A program made the translations under genes and the position numbers. Positions 1 through 8,824 of a DNA stretch of 64,000 bases are shown here, piece after piece. The stretch's first letter is position 1; each line of letters begins with the position of its first letter. Under the pieces are notes generated by a model. That model made no database searches. It was not told where the DNA came from and was given only the letters and a program-made list of their open reading frames with translations. The DNA comes from Chryseobacterium sp. SORGH_AS_0447 (GTDB lineage Bacteria > Bacteroidota > Bacteroidia > Flavobacteriales > Weeksellaceae), in the NCBI RefSeq assembly GCF_030818695.1, contig NZ_JAUTAR010000001.1:3404501-3468500 (forward strand), given 5' to 3'.

Positions 1-1602
1 CAGCAGGTTAAACCATTGCCAGTTGGTTTTCTCTTCGGTGATTCTCTGGCGGTCCAGGAGCCTTTCTTCGATGTTTCGGTTTCTCAGTTCCATCAGGTTG
101 CTGTCGTCCAGAAGATAGTCTAAGGCATTTCGCAGGAACTGCTCGTTTCCGAACTGTTCGTTGGTCAGCAGATCGACGCCCAACGGAAGCGGTTCGCCTT
201 TCAGGACTTTATTTCGGCCTACGTCTCCGTCGGCGATGATGATCATTTTGTTTTCAGGGCTTGTGCTTTTGAAACCCGGATATGATTTTCTTTCGATTCT
301 CGAAGCATAGGCCGAGTTGAACTTTCCTTCCAGAGACACCGCATAGATTTTTGGAGTGCTTGGTTTCTCCATCTGCCCAAGACTGTCGACGCTTGAAATT
401 TCTTTCAGGTCTACATAATTCGGAACCTGTTTCAGCAAGGTACGTTCGCTGGATTCAAAAAGGACGCGGGTTTTAATATTCTTTCTTCCGCCCAAGGTAT
501 CGATGGAAGTTGGAAATTCAAACTTTACCGGGTTAATGTTTTTGGTGATTGGATTATCTTTTTCTGCGATTCCCAATGGGAAATACGGCCACGGAAGGCT
601 TGTGTACTGCGGATTTCCGCTTACTTCTCCGGTAACCAGCCTCAACAAAGCAAATTTCTTTACATCCTTTACCAGAGCCGGATTGATTCTTACTCCGTAA
701 TTGAAGAAAAAATCGGTCATGTTGATGTCTACCGGGAAAGGCATTACTTTCTGGGATCTCATCAGCGTATCCATCTCGGCATTCACAGCATCGATCATCC
801 AAAGGGTTTTTCCGCCATTCATAATGTATTGATCAAGGATTACCTTTTCACCATCGGTAAAAGCTTTTCTCGGTTTTGCAATGACCAGGGCATTCATTTG
901 CTTTAAGGTAGGAATGTCTGCCAGTGTAAGCTCGGTCTGGTTTTTAGGAATAATCGGGCCGGCATCGTAACTTTCGGTAGCCAGCTGCATAAAGCCCTGG
1001 AATTCCATCGGATTCAGTTCGTCCTGGTTCACGAGAATCCCGATTTTCTTTCTTTTGTTGGCGGCAATGTTTTTAATATTGGAAACGAGGTTGTATTCCA
1101 AATTTTCAATGGATTTCGTCAGCTGCTGATCGGCATCAATTCCTGTCTGCTGAACCACCAATGGAATGGAAACCCCTTTTTTATCATATTTTACCACCGC
1201 ATATGGGAAAAGCATGATCTGGGAAACCTTTCCATCCTTGATATCCGGAAGCATGGAAGGCTGCATGCCCATTGCCATCAGGGTATCTTTCGACATCTTG
1301 GTTTTGATAGGATCAATGAATTTAAAATCGATCTTCGGATTTATTTTCCTGAATTCTTCCAGCATAAACTTCGTTTCGCCCTGCAGCTGCTTGAAGCTTG
1401 CCGGGAAATCCCCTTCCAGGTAAACATCTACCACCAATGGCTTGTTTACCGATTCCAGCATCTTAATAGTATTATCGGAAAGCGTATATCTTTTTTCTTT
1501 GGTTAAATCCAGCCTGATGCCTGAAACTGCAAGAATAATGGCCAGAGGCAGGACAACAAAAAGTAAAATTCCTAACGGAGACTTAAATGATATCTTCTTC
1601 AT
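1..1602 (-). CDS. gldG: GldG, gliding/T9SS-associated ABC auxiliary protein (3' end outside window)
   Basis: The frame is open from an ATG at 1600-1602 to the left edge, giving 534 residues, close to the usual family length of about 560, so only the C-terminal tail is missing. It begins MKKISFKSPLGILL with one N-terminal membrane segment (about residues 10-30), then the LTKEKRYTLS stretch typical of the GldG/ABC-auxiliary family and a large extracytoplasmic domain. GldG is described as working with GldF and the ATPase GldA as an ABC complex needed for gliding in Flavobacterium johnsoniae. The start lies only 4 nt after the gldF stop, so the two are co-transcribed. No gldA is in the window. 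Family assignment is strong. Whether this organism actually glides cannot be read from the gene. Confidence 0.93.
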   Translation of the reverse strand, partial: MKKISFKSPLGILLFVVLPLAIILAVSGIRLDLTKEKRYTLSDNTIKMLESVNKPLVVDVYLEGDFPASFKQLQGETKFMLEEFRKINPKIDFKFIDPIKTKMSKDTLMAMGMQPSMLPDIKDGKVSQIMLFPYAVVKYDKKGVSIPLVVQQTGIDADQQLTKSIENLEYNLVSNIKNIAANKRKKIGILVNQDELNPMEFQGFMQLATESYDAGPIIPKNQTELTLADIPTLKQMNALVIAKPRKAFTDGEKVILDQYIMNGGKTLWMIDAVNAEMDTLMRSQKVMPFPVDINMTDFFFNYGVRINPALVKDVKKFALLRLVTGEVSGNPQYTSLPWPYFPLGIAEKDNPITKNINPVKFEFPTSIDTLGGRKNIKTRVLFESSERTLLKQVPNYVDLKEISSVDSLGQMEKPSTPKIYAVSLEGKFNSAYASRIERKSYPGFKSTSPENKMIIIADGDVGRNKVLKGEPLPLGVDLLTNEQFGNEQFLRNALDYLLDDSNLMELRNRNIEERLLDRQRITEEKTNWQWFNLL

Positions 1603-1606
1603 AATT

Positions 1607-2335
1607 CTACTTTTTTTTATTGATAAAATGATTGGACAATACTAAAGCAACCCCAATGATGAAAACGAAATAGGCAACATCTTTAAAATCGATAAGCCCT
1701 CTGGTAAATCCTAAGAAATGCTGATAAAAACCTATGTTCTGCAAAATGAAATCTGCCCCTCCTAATAATTTGTAACTGGCCAGCTGTTCAATTCCGAAAT
1801 ACAGGATAAAGCACATGAAAACCCCAAGCAGATAAGCCATGATCTGGTTTTGGGAAAGCGAAGACGCCAGAATTCCCACTCCGGAAAAAGCAGCAATGAG
1901 AATAATTAATCCTACGTAGCTTCCGAACGTCATTCCAAGATCGATGTTTCCTTCCGGAACCCCCAGAACATACACGGTATACAGGTAGATCAGTGATGGA
2001 ATCAGACAAAGAATCCCAACGATCCATACCGAAAGGAACTTTCCGAACACGAGATCCGAAACTTTTAGCGGTTGGGAAAAAAGCCAGTTCAGGGTTCCGG
2101 TCTGCTGTTCTTCCGCAAAGGTTTTCATGGAAAGCGCTGGAATGATGAACATCAGCAGCCAGGGAACCAAAACGAAATAACTCTGTAAGGATGCCATCCC
2201 GATCTCAAAAATATTGGAGTCGTTTTCGAAAAAAAACAGAAACAGTGTCGCGATCAGGCTGAAAGCGGCGATAATCACCCACGCGCTCCAGTTCCCGAAG
2301 TAGCTCCAAAGTTCTTTTTTTAAAATTGCAATCAT
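1607..2335 (-). CDS. gldF: GldF, gliding-associated ABC transporter permease
   Basis: A 242-residue integral membrane protein with about six hydrophobic segments. It begins MIAILKKELWSYFGNW, typical of ABC-2 type permeases. The stretch EEQQTGTLNWLFSQPLKVSDLVFGK is the conserved cytoplasmic loop after the second segment seen in GldF and related NosY-like permeases. It would form the membrane channel of the GldAFG complex. The stop is followed after 4 nt by the gldG ATG, supporting one transcript. Length is normal for GldF. The spacer upstream (2336-2449) holds only a degenerate AATGGTTG-type repeat and no clear promoter. Confidence 0.93.
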   Translation of the reverse strand: MIAILKKELWSYFGNWSAWVIIAAFSLIATLFLFFFENDSNIFEIGMASLQSYFVLVPWLLMFIIPALSMKTFAEEQQTGTLNWLFSQPLKVSDLVFGKFLSVWIVGILCLIPSLIYLYTVYVLGVPEGNIDLGMTFGSYVGLIILIAAFSGVGILASSLSQNQIMAYLLGVFMCFILYFGIEQLASYKLLGGADFILQNIGFYQHFLGFTRGLIDFKDVAYFVFIIGVALVLSNHFINKKK

Positions 2336-2345
2336 AGTTTTATTG

Positions 2346-2402
2346 TCAGATGTTGATTGTTAATGGTTGTCATTTAATGGTTGTTAGTTGATGGTTGATT
2401 GT
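2346..2402. repeat. Degenerate short tandem repeat upstream of gldF
   Basis: Variants of TTAATGGTTGT and TTGATGGTTGATT recur several times in about 57 bases just 5' of gldF. It codes for nothing obvious. Similar low-complexity spacers occur at 19488, 29132, 31923 and 53048. Confidence 0.55.
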
Positions 2403-2449
2403 TTTAGTTTTTTTAATTTAATCATAAATGGCAACGGTCAACCGGTTAT

Positions 2450-2998
2450 TTATTTTTTCTTGTTCTTATTTACCAGCTTTACGGTCATCATAATCAAAAA
2501 TACCAGAACGAAAAATCCGGCAATTAATTGCCACCAGTATTCGATAACCTGCGATTTTAAGATTACGGTAAAAACGACCAAAAATAAAATAAATGTTGCG
2601 ATTTCGTTGGCCTGCCGAAGTTTGATATTGGCCGTTTCAAGAGTTTGGCCATTTAATTCTTTTAATTTCAGCACTTTTTTCCAGCACCAGTAATGGTAAA
2701 CCGCCAATCCGACAAGAAAGGTCAGCTTCAGATGAAACCAGGGCGTTTTCATCAGTCCGGTATTCAGAAAAATCATAACGAGCCCGCATACAGCCATAAT
2801 AACTCCTGCCGGAACTGTAATGATGTTCCACAGTCTTCGGGCCATGAAGGTGTACTGTTCTCTCAGGATCCGTTTTTTATCTTCCGCAAATTCATCGGTA
2901 TCTTTATAGTACACGAATATTCTTACCAGGTAAAAAATCCCTGCAAAATAACTTACCATAAAGATAATGTGAAGCGCTTTGATGATGGTATAAAGCAT
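2450..2998 (-). CDS. hemJ: HemJ-like protoporphyrinogen IX oxidase (UPF0093/CopD-like membrane protein)
   Basis: A 182-residue protein with four or five membrane segments. The start MLYTIIKALHIIFMVSYFAG carries the conserved His10 of the HemJ family, and the later HLKLTFLVGLAVYHYW segment carries the conserved lysine (Lys91 here). HemJ is the heme-dependent enzyme that oxidises protoporphyrinogen IX to protoporphyrin IX in bacteria lacking HemG or HemY. Length and topology fit. The gene stands alone, about 110 nt upstream of gldF on the same strand and without other heme genes nearby. Generic databases often call this family CopD or UPF0093. The HemJ reading rests on the two conserved residues. 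Confidence 0.8.
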   Translation of the reverse strand: MLYTIIKALHIIFMVSYFAGIFYLVRIFVYYKDTDEFAEDKKRILREQYTFMARRLWNIITVPAGVIMAVCGLVMIFLNTGLMKTPWFHLKLTFLVGLAVYHYWCWKKVLKLKELNGQTLETANIKLRQANEIATFILFLVVFTVILKSQVIEYWWQLIAGFFVLVFLIMMTVKLVNKNKKK

Positions 2999-3115
2999 CT
3001 TAAAAATTTGTTTGCAAAGATAAGTTATTTCACAAAAAAAGAACGTTTAATATGAAAAAATGACGGATAATAAAGAAGCCTTCTGATAAATTAAAAAAGA
3101 ATGTTTTTCTGCCAT

Positions 3116-3829
3116 TTAAAATTTAAAAATAAATTTCATATCTACATTTACCATAAAACGCATTCCACTCTGTTCACGGTCGAATTGTGTGAAAAACGGG
3201 AAAACATCCAAAGGTTCATTGCTTGGATCCCGGCCTTCGACGTTACGGTACGTAATGCTGCGGTGAGCAATGCCAATTCCTATTTTAGGCATGAAGCCAA
3301 ACCATGAGGATTCCCGGTGAAGCAGAATGCTGTAGTTAATGCTCAGCCCTTTCCGTATTCTTTTAAAATCAGCAGAAGTGAAATCGTAATATTGTCCGCT
3401 GCGGTCATAATATCCCGCGTCCGTCCTCTCCGATCTATGATTCAGGTAAGAAAGTTCTGCTGAAATAAAATGCTTCAGCCGGGAGTTTGGATTCAGGCTG
3501 TAATAAAGCTCCGGTTTTACTTCAAATATCTTAAAATCCCCTTCAAATCCGAGATTGTATGGAGTCATTCCTTTCTGTCCGTAAGCAATCTCTGTTCCGA
3601 TCCACCATCTTGTATTCAGTTGGTGCATGTATCCGACGTTCCACCGTTGGTCGCGCAAGGGTGCAAATCCGCTGACGGTAAGTATTGAATGATAATTTCC
3701 CTGTTTGTACTGCTGGGATTCTGTCGACTGCTGAAGCTCTTGTGGTTTTTGTTGTGGTGGCGGCAATTCCTGTGCGGAAACAGCGGTTCCCAGAATAAAC
3801 GGAATGCAAAGGAGTAATTTTTTTCTCAT
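3116..3829 (-). CDS. Exported outer-membrane beta-barrel-like protein, unknown function
   Basis: A 237-residue protein with a clear signal peptide (MRKKLLLCIPFILGTAVSAQ), then a Pro/Gln-rich linker (about residues 22-45) and alternating aromatic/polar strands such as WWIGTEIAYGQKG, KPELYYSLNPNSRL, and a C-terminal MRFMVNVDMKFIFKF ending in Phe, as in outer-membrane barrels. No T9SS sorting domain or enzyme motif is visible. The family was not recognised. It is probably a small outer-membrane protein. It is monocistronic, with about 140 nt to the neighbouring gene upstream. Confidence 0.7.
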   Translation of the reverse strand: MRKKLLLCIPFILGTAVSAQELPPPQQKPQELQQSTESQQYKQGNYHSILTVSGFAPLRDQRWNVGYMHQLNTRWWIGTEIAYGQKGMTPYNLGFEGDFKIFEVKPELYYSLNPNSRLKHFISAELSYLNHRSERTDAGYYDRSGQYYDFTSADFKRIRKGLSINYSILLHRESSWFGFMPKIGIGIAHRSITYRNVEGRDPSNEPLDVFPFFTQFDREQSGMRFMVNVDMKFIFKF

Positions 3830-3970
3830 GGTTTTATTTAGGACGGCTCAAAAATATAAATTTTCTGCCTACCACAAAAACATTTCGTAATGAGTAAGAA
3901 AAATATTCTGAGGTTCCCTATTGCTTTACCATTGAGATACTGTCGCTCTTCTGTCCGAGCCGGTAATTTT

Positions 3971-4357
3971 TTATATAAAGCAGCTTTCCTTTTTCATCGT
4001 AATATTTCCATGGGCCGAAATAATACCAGGCCTTTCATGATCTGAGATCTCCAACCTGGACTGCCCTTTTTCCATTATATTTCCATTGGGAAAATATTTT
4101 TTGGTTTTCGTTACCTCTTTTCTGATAACGTCTTTCTGGTATTTTCTGCCATTAAAAGAAGTTTTCCAGGTTCCTTTTTTCTCTCCTGCCTGATATTTTC
4201 CTGTAGCCACCAGCGTCCCTTCATCTGCGGAATATTCTTCTACCCTTTTTCCATTCCGTTTGTTCACCTGATGCTCATCTTTACTATACTGGTTAAGTTT
4301 TGCTTTGCAGGAAACAAAAGACAATAGCATGAAAATATAAATAGAAAATTTATTCAT
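3971..4357 (-). CDS. YwqK/MORN-like repeat lipoprotein, probably frameshifted at its 3' end
   Basis: As read, 128 residues. A lipoprotein signal (MNKFSIYIFMLLSFVSC, lipobox Cys17) is followed by repeats of the form GTWKTSFNGRKYQKD and KKYFPNGNIMEKGQ, as in YwqK/MORN-type proteins. After SDHE the sequence stops resembling repeats and ends in ESCFI. In the next frame the DNA encodes KAWYYFGPWKYYDEKGKLLY, a textbook further repeat, ending at a TAG at 3918-3920. Adding one A to the AAA tract near 4036 would join the frames into a 146-residue protein spanning 3918-4357. Function is unknown. Some homologues are labelled antitoxins from genome context, which nothing here supports. Confidence 0.75.
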   Translation of the reverse strand: MNKFSIYIFMLLSFVSCKAKLNQYSKDEHQVNKRNGKRVEEYSADEGTLVATGKYQAGEKKGTWKTSFNGRKYQKDVIRKEVTKTKKYFPNGNIMEKGQSRLEISDHERPGIISAHGNITMKKESCFI

Positions 4358-4360
4358 AAA

Positions 4361-4398
4361 AAAGCAGGATTTCCACGAATATAGGAAATCCTGCTTTT
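4361..4398 (-). terminator. Rho-independent terminator after kbl
   Basis: A 13-bp stem (AAGCAGGATTTCC with GGAAATCCTGCTT) and a short AT-rich loop, followed on the minus strand by a run of T. It lies 27 nt downstream of the kbl stop and just before the next start. Confidence 0.85.
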
Positions 4399-4424
4399 AT
4401 TCTGCAAACGCAGCATTTTTTATT

Positions 4425-5621
4425 CTAAGAAATCACATTCAGCTCTTTTCCTACTTTCTCAAAAGCAGCAATGGCTTTATCCAGATGTTCTCTTGTGTGT
4501 GCTGCAGATAGCTGAACACGGATTCTTGCTTTTCCTTTTGGTACGACCGGATAGAAGAATCCGATTACGTAAATCCCTTCATCCATCAGTTTTTCTGCCA
4601 TTTTCTGTGCTAAAGGTGCATCGTAAAGCATCACCGGAACAATAGCTGCATCACCATCCGGAATATCAAATCCTTTGGCTTTCATCTCTGTCCTGAAATA
4701 TTCCGCGTTTTCCATTACCTTATCGCGAAGCGAAGTATCTTCGGAAATCATATCCAATACTTTCAGCGCTGCTCCTACGATCCCGGGAGCTAAGGAATTG
4801 GAAAACAGATAAGGTCTGGAACGCTGTCTCAGCATATCGATGATCTCCTTTTTACCGGAAGTAAATCCGCCCAAGGCACCTCCTAACGCTTTTCCTAATG
4901 TTGAAGTAATAATATCTACCCTGCCCATCACCTCATTGGCTTCATGGGTTCCGCGGCCTGTTTTCCCGATAAAACCGGTAGCATGGGAATCATCCACCAT
5001 CACCAAAGCATCATATTTATCGGCCAGGTCACAAACCCCTTTCAGGTCGGCTACAATTCCGTCCATGGAGAAAACCCCATCCGTTACGATGATTTTAAAA
5101 CGGTGATTTTTTTCGGAAGCAGCTATTAACTGTGCTTCCAAATCTTCCATATTGTTGTTTTTATAGCGGTATCTTGCCGCTTTACAAAGACGAACCCCAT
5201 CGATGATCGAAGCGTGATTCAACTCATCAGAAATAATTGCATCTTCGTCCGTAAACAGAGGTTCGAAAACCCCGCCGTTTGCATCGAAGCAGGCGGCATA
5301 CAAAATCGTATCTTCAAGACCTAGGAAATCGGCAATCTTCTGCTCCAGCTGCTTGTGGATATCCTGAGTTCCGCAGATGAAACGTACCGAAGACATTCCG
5401 TAACCGTGGGATTCGATCATATCCTGGGAAGCTTTCATTACGTCCGGGTTATTGGATAATCCCAGATAATTGTTGGCACAGAAGTTTAAAAGCTTCTTTC
5501 CGTTGGCTTCGATTTCCGCACTCTGCTGGGAAGTGATGATCCGTTCTTTTTTGTAAAGTCCGTCATTCTCAATATTCTGTAGTTCGTTCCGTAAATTTTC
5601 AAGATACTTTTCAGAGATCAT
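4425..5621 (-). CDS. kbl: Glycine C-acetyltransferase (2-amino-3-ketobutyrate CoA ligase)
   Basis: A 398-residue PLP enzyme of the alpha-oxoamine synthase family, full length. The cofactor lysine is Lys244 in [15 protein letters not shown]. The aspartate/histidine pair that holds PLP is in [11 protein letters not shown] (Asp210 to His213), and [10 protein letters not shown] is the usual N-terminal motif. It cleaves 2-amino-3-ketobutyrate with CoA to glycine and acetyl-CoA in threonine breakdown, acting in the cytosol. The partner threonine dehydrogenase gene is not in the window, so the gene is a single unit with its own terminator. The related BioF was considered, but overall sequence and the absence of biotin genes favour Kbl. 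Confidence 0.93.
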   Translation of the reverse strand: MISEKYLENLRNELQNIENDGLYKKERIITSQQSAEIEANGKKLLNFCANNYLGLSNNPDVMKASQDMIESHGYGMSSVRFICGTQDIHKQLEQKIADFLGLEDTILYAACFDANGGVFEPLFTDEDAIISDELNHASIIDGVRLCKAARYRYKNNNMEDLEAQLIAASEKNHRFKIIVTDGVFSMDGIVADLKGVCDLADKYDALVMVDDSHATGFIGKTGRGTHEANEVMGRVDIITSTLGKALGGALGGFTSGKKEIIDMLRQRSRPYLFSNSLAPGIVGAALKVLDMISEDTSLRDKVMENAEYFRTEMKAKGFDIPDGDAAIVPVMLYDAPLAQKMAEKLMDEGIYVIGFFYPVVPKGKARIRVQLSAAHTREHLDKAIAAFEKVGKELNVIS

Positions 5622-5725
5622 TTCTAGTAATTTTTATGATGTGCTAATTTAATAAAAAGGCAGTAAAGTACAGGCTTTTCTGTTTTTTATTCTAAATGTT
5701 TGTTTAAAAATCATAATATTTCAAA

Positions 5726-5762
5726 TTAGTCTATAATTTTAGTAGACTAATTATTATATTTG
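5726..5762 (+). promoter_or_regulatory. Promoter -7 box with upstream 8-bp inverted repeat (putative operator) for the JmjC/cupin gene
   Basis: TATATTTG at 5755-5762 fits the Bacteroidota -7 box TAnnTTTG. Just upstream, TTAGTCTA (5726-5733) and TAGACTAA (5743-5750) form a perfect inverted repeat with a 9-nt spacer, placed where a regulator would meet RNA polymerase. No clear TTG is found at -33, which would fit an activator-dependent promoter. The promoter reading is inferred. Confidence 0.5.
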
Positions 5763-5778
5763 TCTTTAAAATCAGGAA

Positions 5779-6657
5779 ATGAGATTATCACCAGTACAAA
5801 GAATTAGAAATATATCGTCCGAAGATTTCCTCAAAACCTATCTGAAACCTGCAAAACCGGTTATTCTGCAAGACTTCGTTGCTCCTGAAAGCCCGGCTTT
5901 TAAAAAATGGAATTACGACTATTTCAAAGAAATCGCCGGAGAACAAAAAGTAAATATTTACGGCAGCGAAATCGAATCTTTGGACAGGGTCGCCAGCAAA
6001 CCGATCGGGCAAAGTACTTTTGCAGAATACCTTGATCTGATTACATCCGCTCCTACCGAGCACCGCCTTTTTCTCTTTAACTTATTAAGCATTAAGCCTG
6101 AACTTAAAAATGACATCCATTACAATGACGTTACGAAAGGAAAAATTATAAAATGGCTTCCCTTTATGTTTTTCGGCGGTGAAGGTTCAATTACCCGAAA
6201 CCATGTGGATATTGATATGTCCCATGTATTCATCACGCAATTTCAGGGAATTAAAAGAATCTGGCTTTTTCCCTGGGAACAGTCGGATCTGATGTATAAG
6301 CTTCCTTACAATTTCCACTCCATCACCAATATTAAAGAGCCTGATTTTAAAGAATTTCCCGGATTAAGATATGTAAGCGGCTATGAAGCCGTCATCAGGC
6401 CCGGTGAAACCCTGTACATTCCTTCCGGATGGTGGCACTACATCCAATATGAAACGGAGGGATATTCGGTTTCCATCAGGGCATTGCCTTCCAGTCTTCT
6501 GGAAAAATGGCGGGGATTCAAAAATTTAGTATTGATCAGGCACTTTGACAATATCATGCGGAATCTTTTCAAAGAAAGATGGTTTGATTTTAAAGTAAGA
6601 AAGGCCAAGAGAAAAGCAAACCGGGCCATTAAACGACAGCGGAATTTTCTGATTTAA
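5779..6657 (+). CDS. Cupin-8/JmjC-like putative Fe(II)/2-oxoglutarate hydroxylase
   Basis: A 292-residue soluble protein. The likely iron triad is His142 and Asp144 (NHVDIDMSH) and His220 (PSGWWHYIQ), set in the double-stranded beta-helix pattern of the cupin-8/JmjC fold. The segment FQGIKRIWLFPWEQS and the YIPSGWWH strand are typical of FIH-like and ribosomal oxygenase-like enzymes. Members hydroxylate protein side chains or small molecules, but the substrate here is unknown. The C-terminus (from about residue 245) is very basic, with KVRKAKRKANRAIKRQR, suggesting contact with nucleic acid or ribosomes. It is transcribed alone, facing the M1 peptidase gene. Putative operator and promoter lie at 5726-5762. 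Confidence 0.82.
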   Translation: MRLSPVQRIRNISSEDFLKTYLKPAKPVILQDFVAPESPAFKKWNYDYFKEIAGEQKVNIYGSEIESLDRVASKPIGQSTFAEYLDLITSAPTEHRLFLFNLLSIKPELKNDIHYNDVTKGKIIKWLPFMFFGGEGSITRNHVDIDMSHVFITQFQGIKRIWLFPWEQSDLMYKLPYNFHSITNIKEPDFKEFPGLRYVSGYEAVIRPGETLYIPSGWWHYIQYETEGYSVSIRALPSSLLEKWRGFKNLVLIRHFDNIMRNLFKERWFDFKVRKAKRKANRAIKRQRNFLI

Positions 6658-6767
6658 TCTTTTTTATTCACTTTAACATATTACAGCATGGAACTATTTT
6701 ATTTAATTATTTCTGCAGAACGATCTCTGCACGCCTATTATCCGATTTCATTCAACTGGTACTAAAA

Positions 6768-6800
6768 ACAAAAACCTTCAGAAATTCTGAAGGTTTTGAT
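6768..6800. terminator. Bidirectional terminator between convergent genes
   Basis: AAAACCTTCAGAA (6771-6783) pairs with TTCTGAAGGTTTT (6785-6797), with A-rich and T-rich flanks on both sides. It sits between the convergent cupin-like gene and the M1 peptidase gene. Confidence 0.85.
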
Positions 6801-6817
6801 TTTTATAGCAGATCCAA

Positions 6818-8740
6818 TTATTTCTTTAAAAACTTAACATTCTTATCATTGATCTTCAGGATATAAGTTCCTGGAACAAGTTCTGAAATATTGATTGATT
6901 TTTCAGGCTGATAAGTTCCTTTTCTCATCAGCTTCCCGTCGATGAAGTAGATGGTGAAATCCGTCGGCTGATTAATACCTTTCAGATTCAGTTCATTTCT
7001 GGCAGGATTAGGATATAGGGCAAACTGATCTTTACCCGCATCCGAAATTGACAGAGTATTGTCCTGAGCTACCGTAGAGTTTTTTTCCAATATCTGGTAT
7101 TCATAGTTGAACTCAACACTGGATACTGGGAAATTTACGGTCTGCGTAAAATACTGATTGTTAAAAGTATTGTTTAGGGCAAAATAGGCTACCTGCCCTC
7201 CGGTACCGTTTACTTTAATCGGTAAAGGCATTTCGAAGAAGCTTATTGAAGGGTGGCTTTGGGTTTGGGCAGCTCTGAAAGTAACCGTGCTCCCAACCTG
7301 CTTCCAGCGGATATCATACGTCGGGTATCCCTGACCGTAGATCCAGTCGTTGAAAAATTCGGTAAAATCTTTTCCGGTAGAGGTTAATAATGAAGCATTT
7401 AAATCCTGGGTCTTTACGTAGTTATATGCCAATGCCGGTCTCGCGTGATAATCCTTAAGTGCCTGATAGAATGCTGTATCTCCTAAGATCCATTTGATCA
7501 TTCTCAGAACATAGCCTCCCTTAGAATAAGACAGCCTTCCGTTGAAGATTGTCCCAACGCTCGTTAAATTGGCATCTGCCACATATACACTTCCTCCTGT
7601 GGCACTAGTGATGTAATTTTTCTGACCTAAAAGGTAATTTAAAAAGTCTGTATTCGACATCAGCAGTTTTTCATTGGCCAGATGTTCACCATACGTGGCG
7701 AAACCTTCATTCAGCCAGATGTCGTTCCATGCTCCGCAGGTAACTTTATCCCCAAACCATTGGTGGGCCAGCTCATGAGCAATCAGCCCTCTGCTCCATC
7801 CTCCCATGGATGACATGGTCTGATGCTCCATTCCGCCCCCGGCTTGGAATTCCATGTGCCCATATTTTTCATTTCTGAAAGGATAAGGTCCGAAATACGT
7901 TTCAAAAGTATTCATCACGGTTTTGGTCCAGTCGATGTTACTCATATTGGTCGTATTCGTGGAAGTGGAAGGGAAGATATAATTGATAAACGGAAAAGGA
8001 GGATTCCCCATTGTGTCCGTTAATTTTACAAAGTTGGTTACCGAAAATGCGATCAGATAAGCTGCCGTAGGATACTGGGTACGCCAAAAGGTAAGTTTCT
8101 GCCCGTTTCCTAAGGTCGTTTCAGCCATCAGCTTTCCGTTTGAAGCCACGCTGTATTGGGAAGGCGTGGTAATTTTCACGTCCACCCTTTCGATTTTATC
8201 ATTGAGGCTCTGCTTGGTCGGGAACCAGTCCTGTGCTCCGTAAGGTTCGCTTAAAGTGGAAAGTACGGCCGTCCCGCCCTGCGTTCCGTTGAAGAATGCA
8301 TTATTTGCCGTAGTTGGAGCACCCGAATAGGTTATCGTAAGAGAATCCAGTACATTGGCAGGCAGCGCCGACTGAAAATTGATTTTTACTTCTTTCGTGG
8401 AAAGCTGCTGAAACGCCAGCGTGTTCCCATGATACTGAACCTGGGAAACCGTCATCTGGTTATCCAGATCAAAATAGATATTGCTCATGCTCTGATTCGG
8501 CTTGAAATGAGAGGTCACCGAACCTGAGACATTGTAGACTGCGGGATTTATAGCCAGATCAAGTCTTTGATACTGCAGGTCATAATTTAATGTATTCGGA
8601 TTGGTATTTCCTACCGCCATTTTTTGTGCAAAAGACTTCATTTCTTTCGCCATCATTGCTTTTCGTTCAATATTTTCATTCTGAGCGCTAAACTGCTGGA
8701 AAACAAAGACGCTCAGCATCAAAAAGTAAATTTTTCTCAT
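6818..8740 (-). CDS. Secreted M1 family metallopeptidase with T9SS type A sorting domain
   Basis: The chosen start at 8740 gives 640 residues opening with a signal peptide (MRKIYFLMLSVFVFQQFSAQ). A start 15 codons earlier is possible but would spoil the signal. Gluzincin motifs are present: the substrate-binding GGGMEH (301-306), the zinc motif HELAH (322-326), and the third zinc ligand in NEGFATYGE (Glu345). The last 80 or so residues (FALYPNPARNELNLKG to the end) form a T9SS type A C-terminal domain, predicting export through the outer membrane and anchoring or release at the surface. It would trim peptides from the N-terminus outside the cell. It is transcribed alone, 84 nt after dacB. Confidence 0.92.
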   Translation of the reverse strand: MRKIYFLMLSVFVFQQFSAQNENIERKAMMAKEMKSFAQKMAVGNTNPNTLNYDLQYQRLDLAINPAVYNVSGSVTSHFKPNQSMSNIYFDLDNQMTVSQVQYHGNTLAFQQLSTKEVKINFQSALPANVLDSLTITYSGAPTTANNAFFNGTQGGTAVLSTLSEPYGAQDWFPTKQSLNDKIERVDVKITTPSQYSVASNGKLMAETTLGNGQKLTFWRTQYPTAAYLIAFSVTNFVKLTDTMGNPPFPFINYIFPSTSTNTTNMSNIDWTKTVMNTFETYFGPYPFRNEKYGHMEFQAGGGMEHQTMSSMGGWSRGLIAHELAHQWFGDKVTCGAWNDIWLNEGFATYGEHLANEKLLMSNTDFLNYLLGQKNYITSATGGSVYVADANLTSVGTIFNGRLSYSKGGYVLRMIKWILGDTAFYQALKDYHARPALAYNYVKTQDLNASLLTSTGKDFTEFFNDWIYGQGYPTYDIRWKQVGSTVTFRAAQTQSHPSISFFEMPLPIKVNGTGGQVAYFALNNTFNNQYFTQTVNFPVSSVEFNYEYQILEKNSTVAQDNTLSISDAGKDQFALYPNPARNELNLKGINQPTDFTIYFIDGKLMRKGTYQPEKSINISELVPGTYILKINDKNVKFLKK

Positions 8741-8824
8741 TCTTAAATTAATTGTATCAAAGATATAAAAAAACCTTTCAATCATTGATTAAAAGGCTCT
8801 TATATTAATTAAATTTTAATTTTT

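Noticed and set aside
3971..4357. Toxin-antitoxin system, suggested by the YwqK-like repeats
   Set aside because: No toxin gene is adjacent. The product is a lipoprotein of MORN-type repeats.
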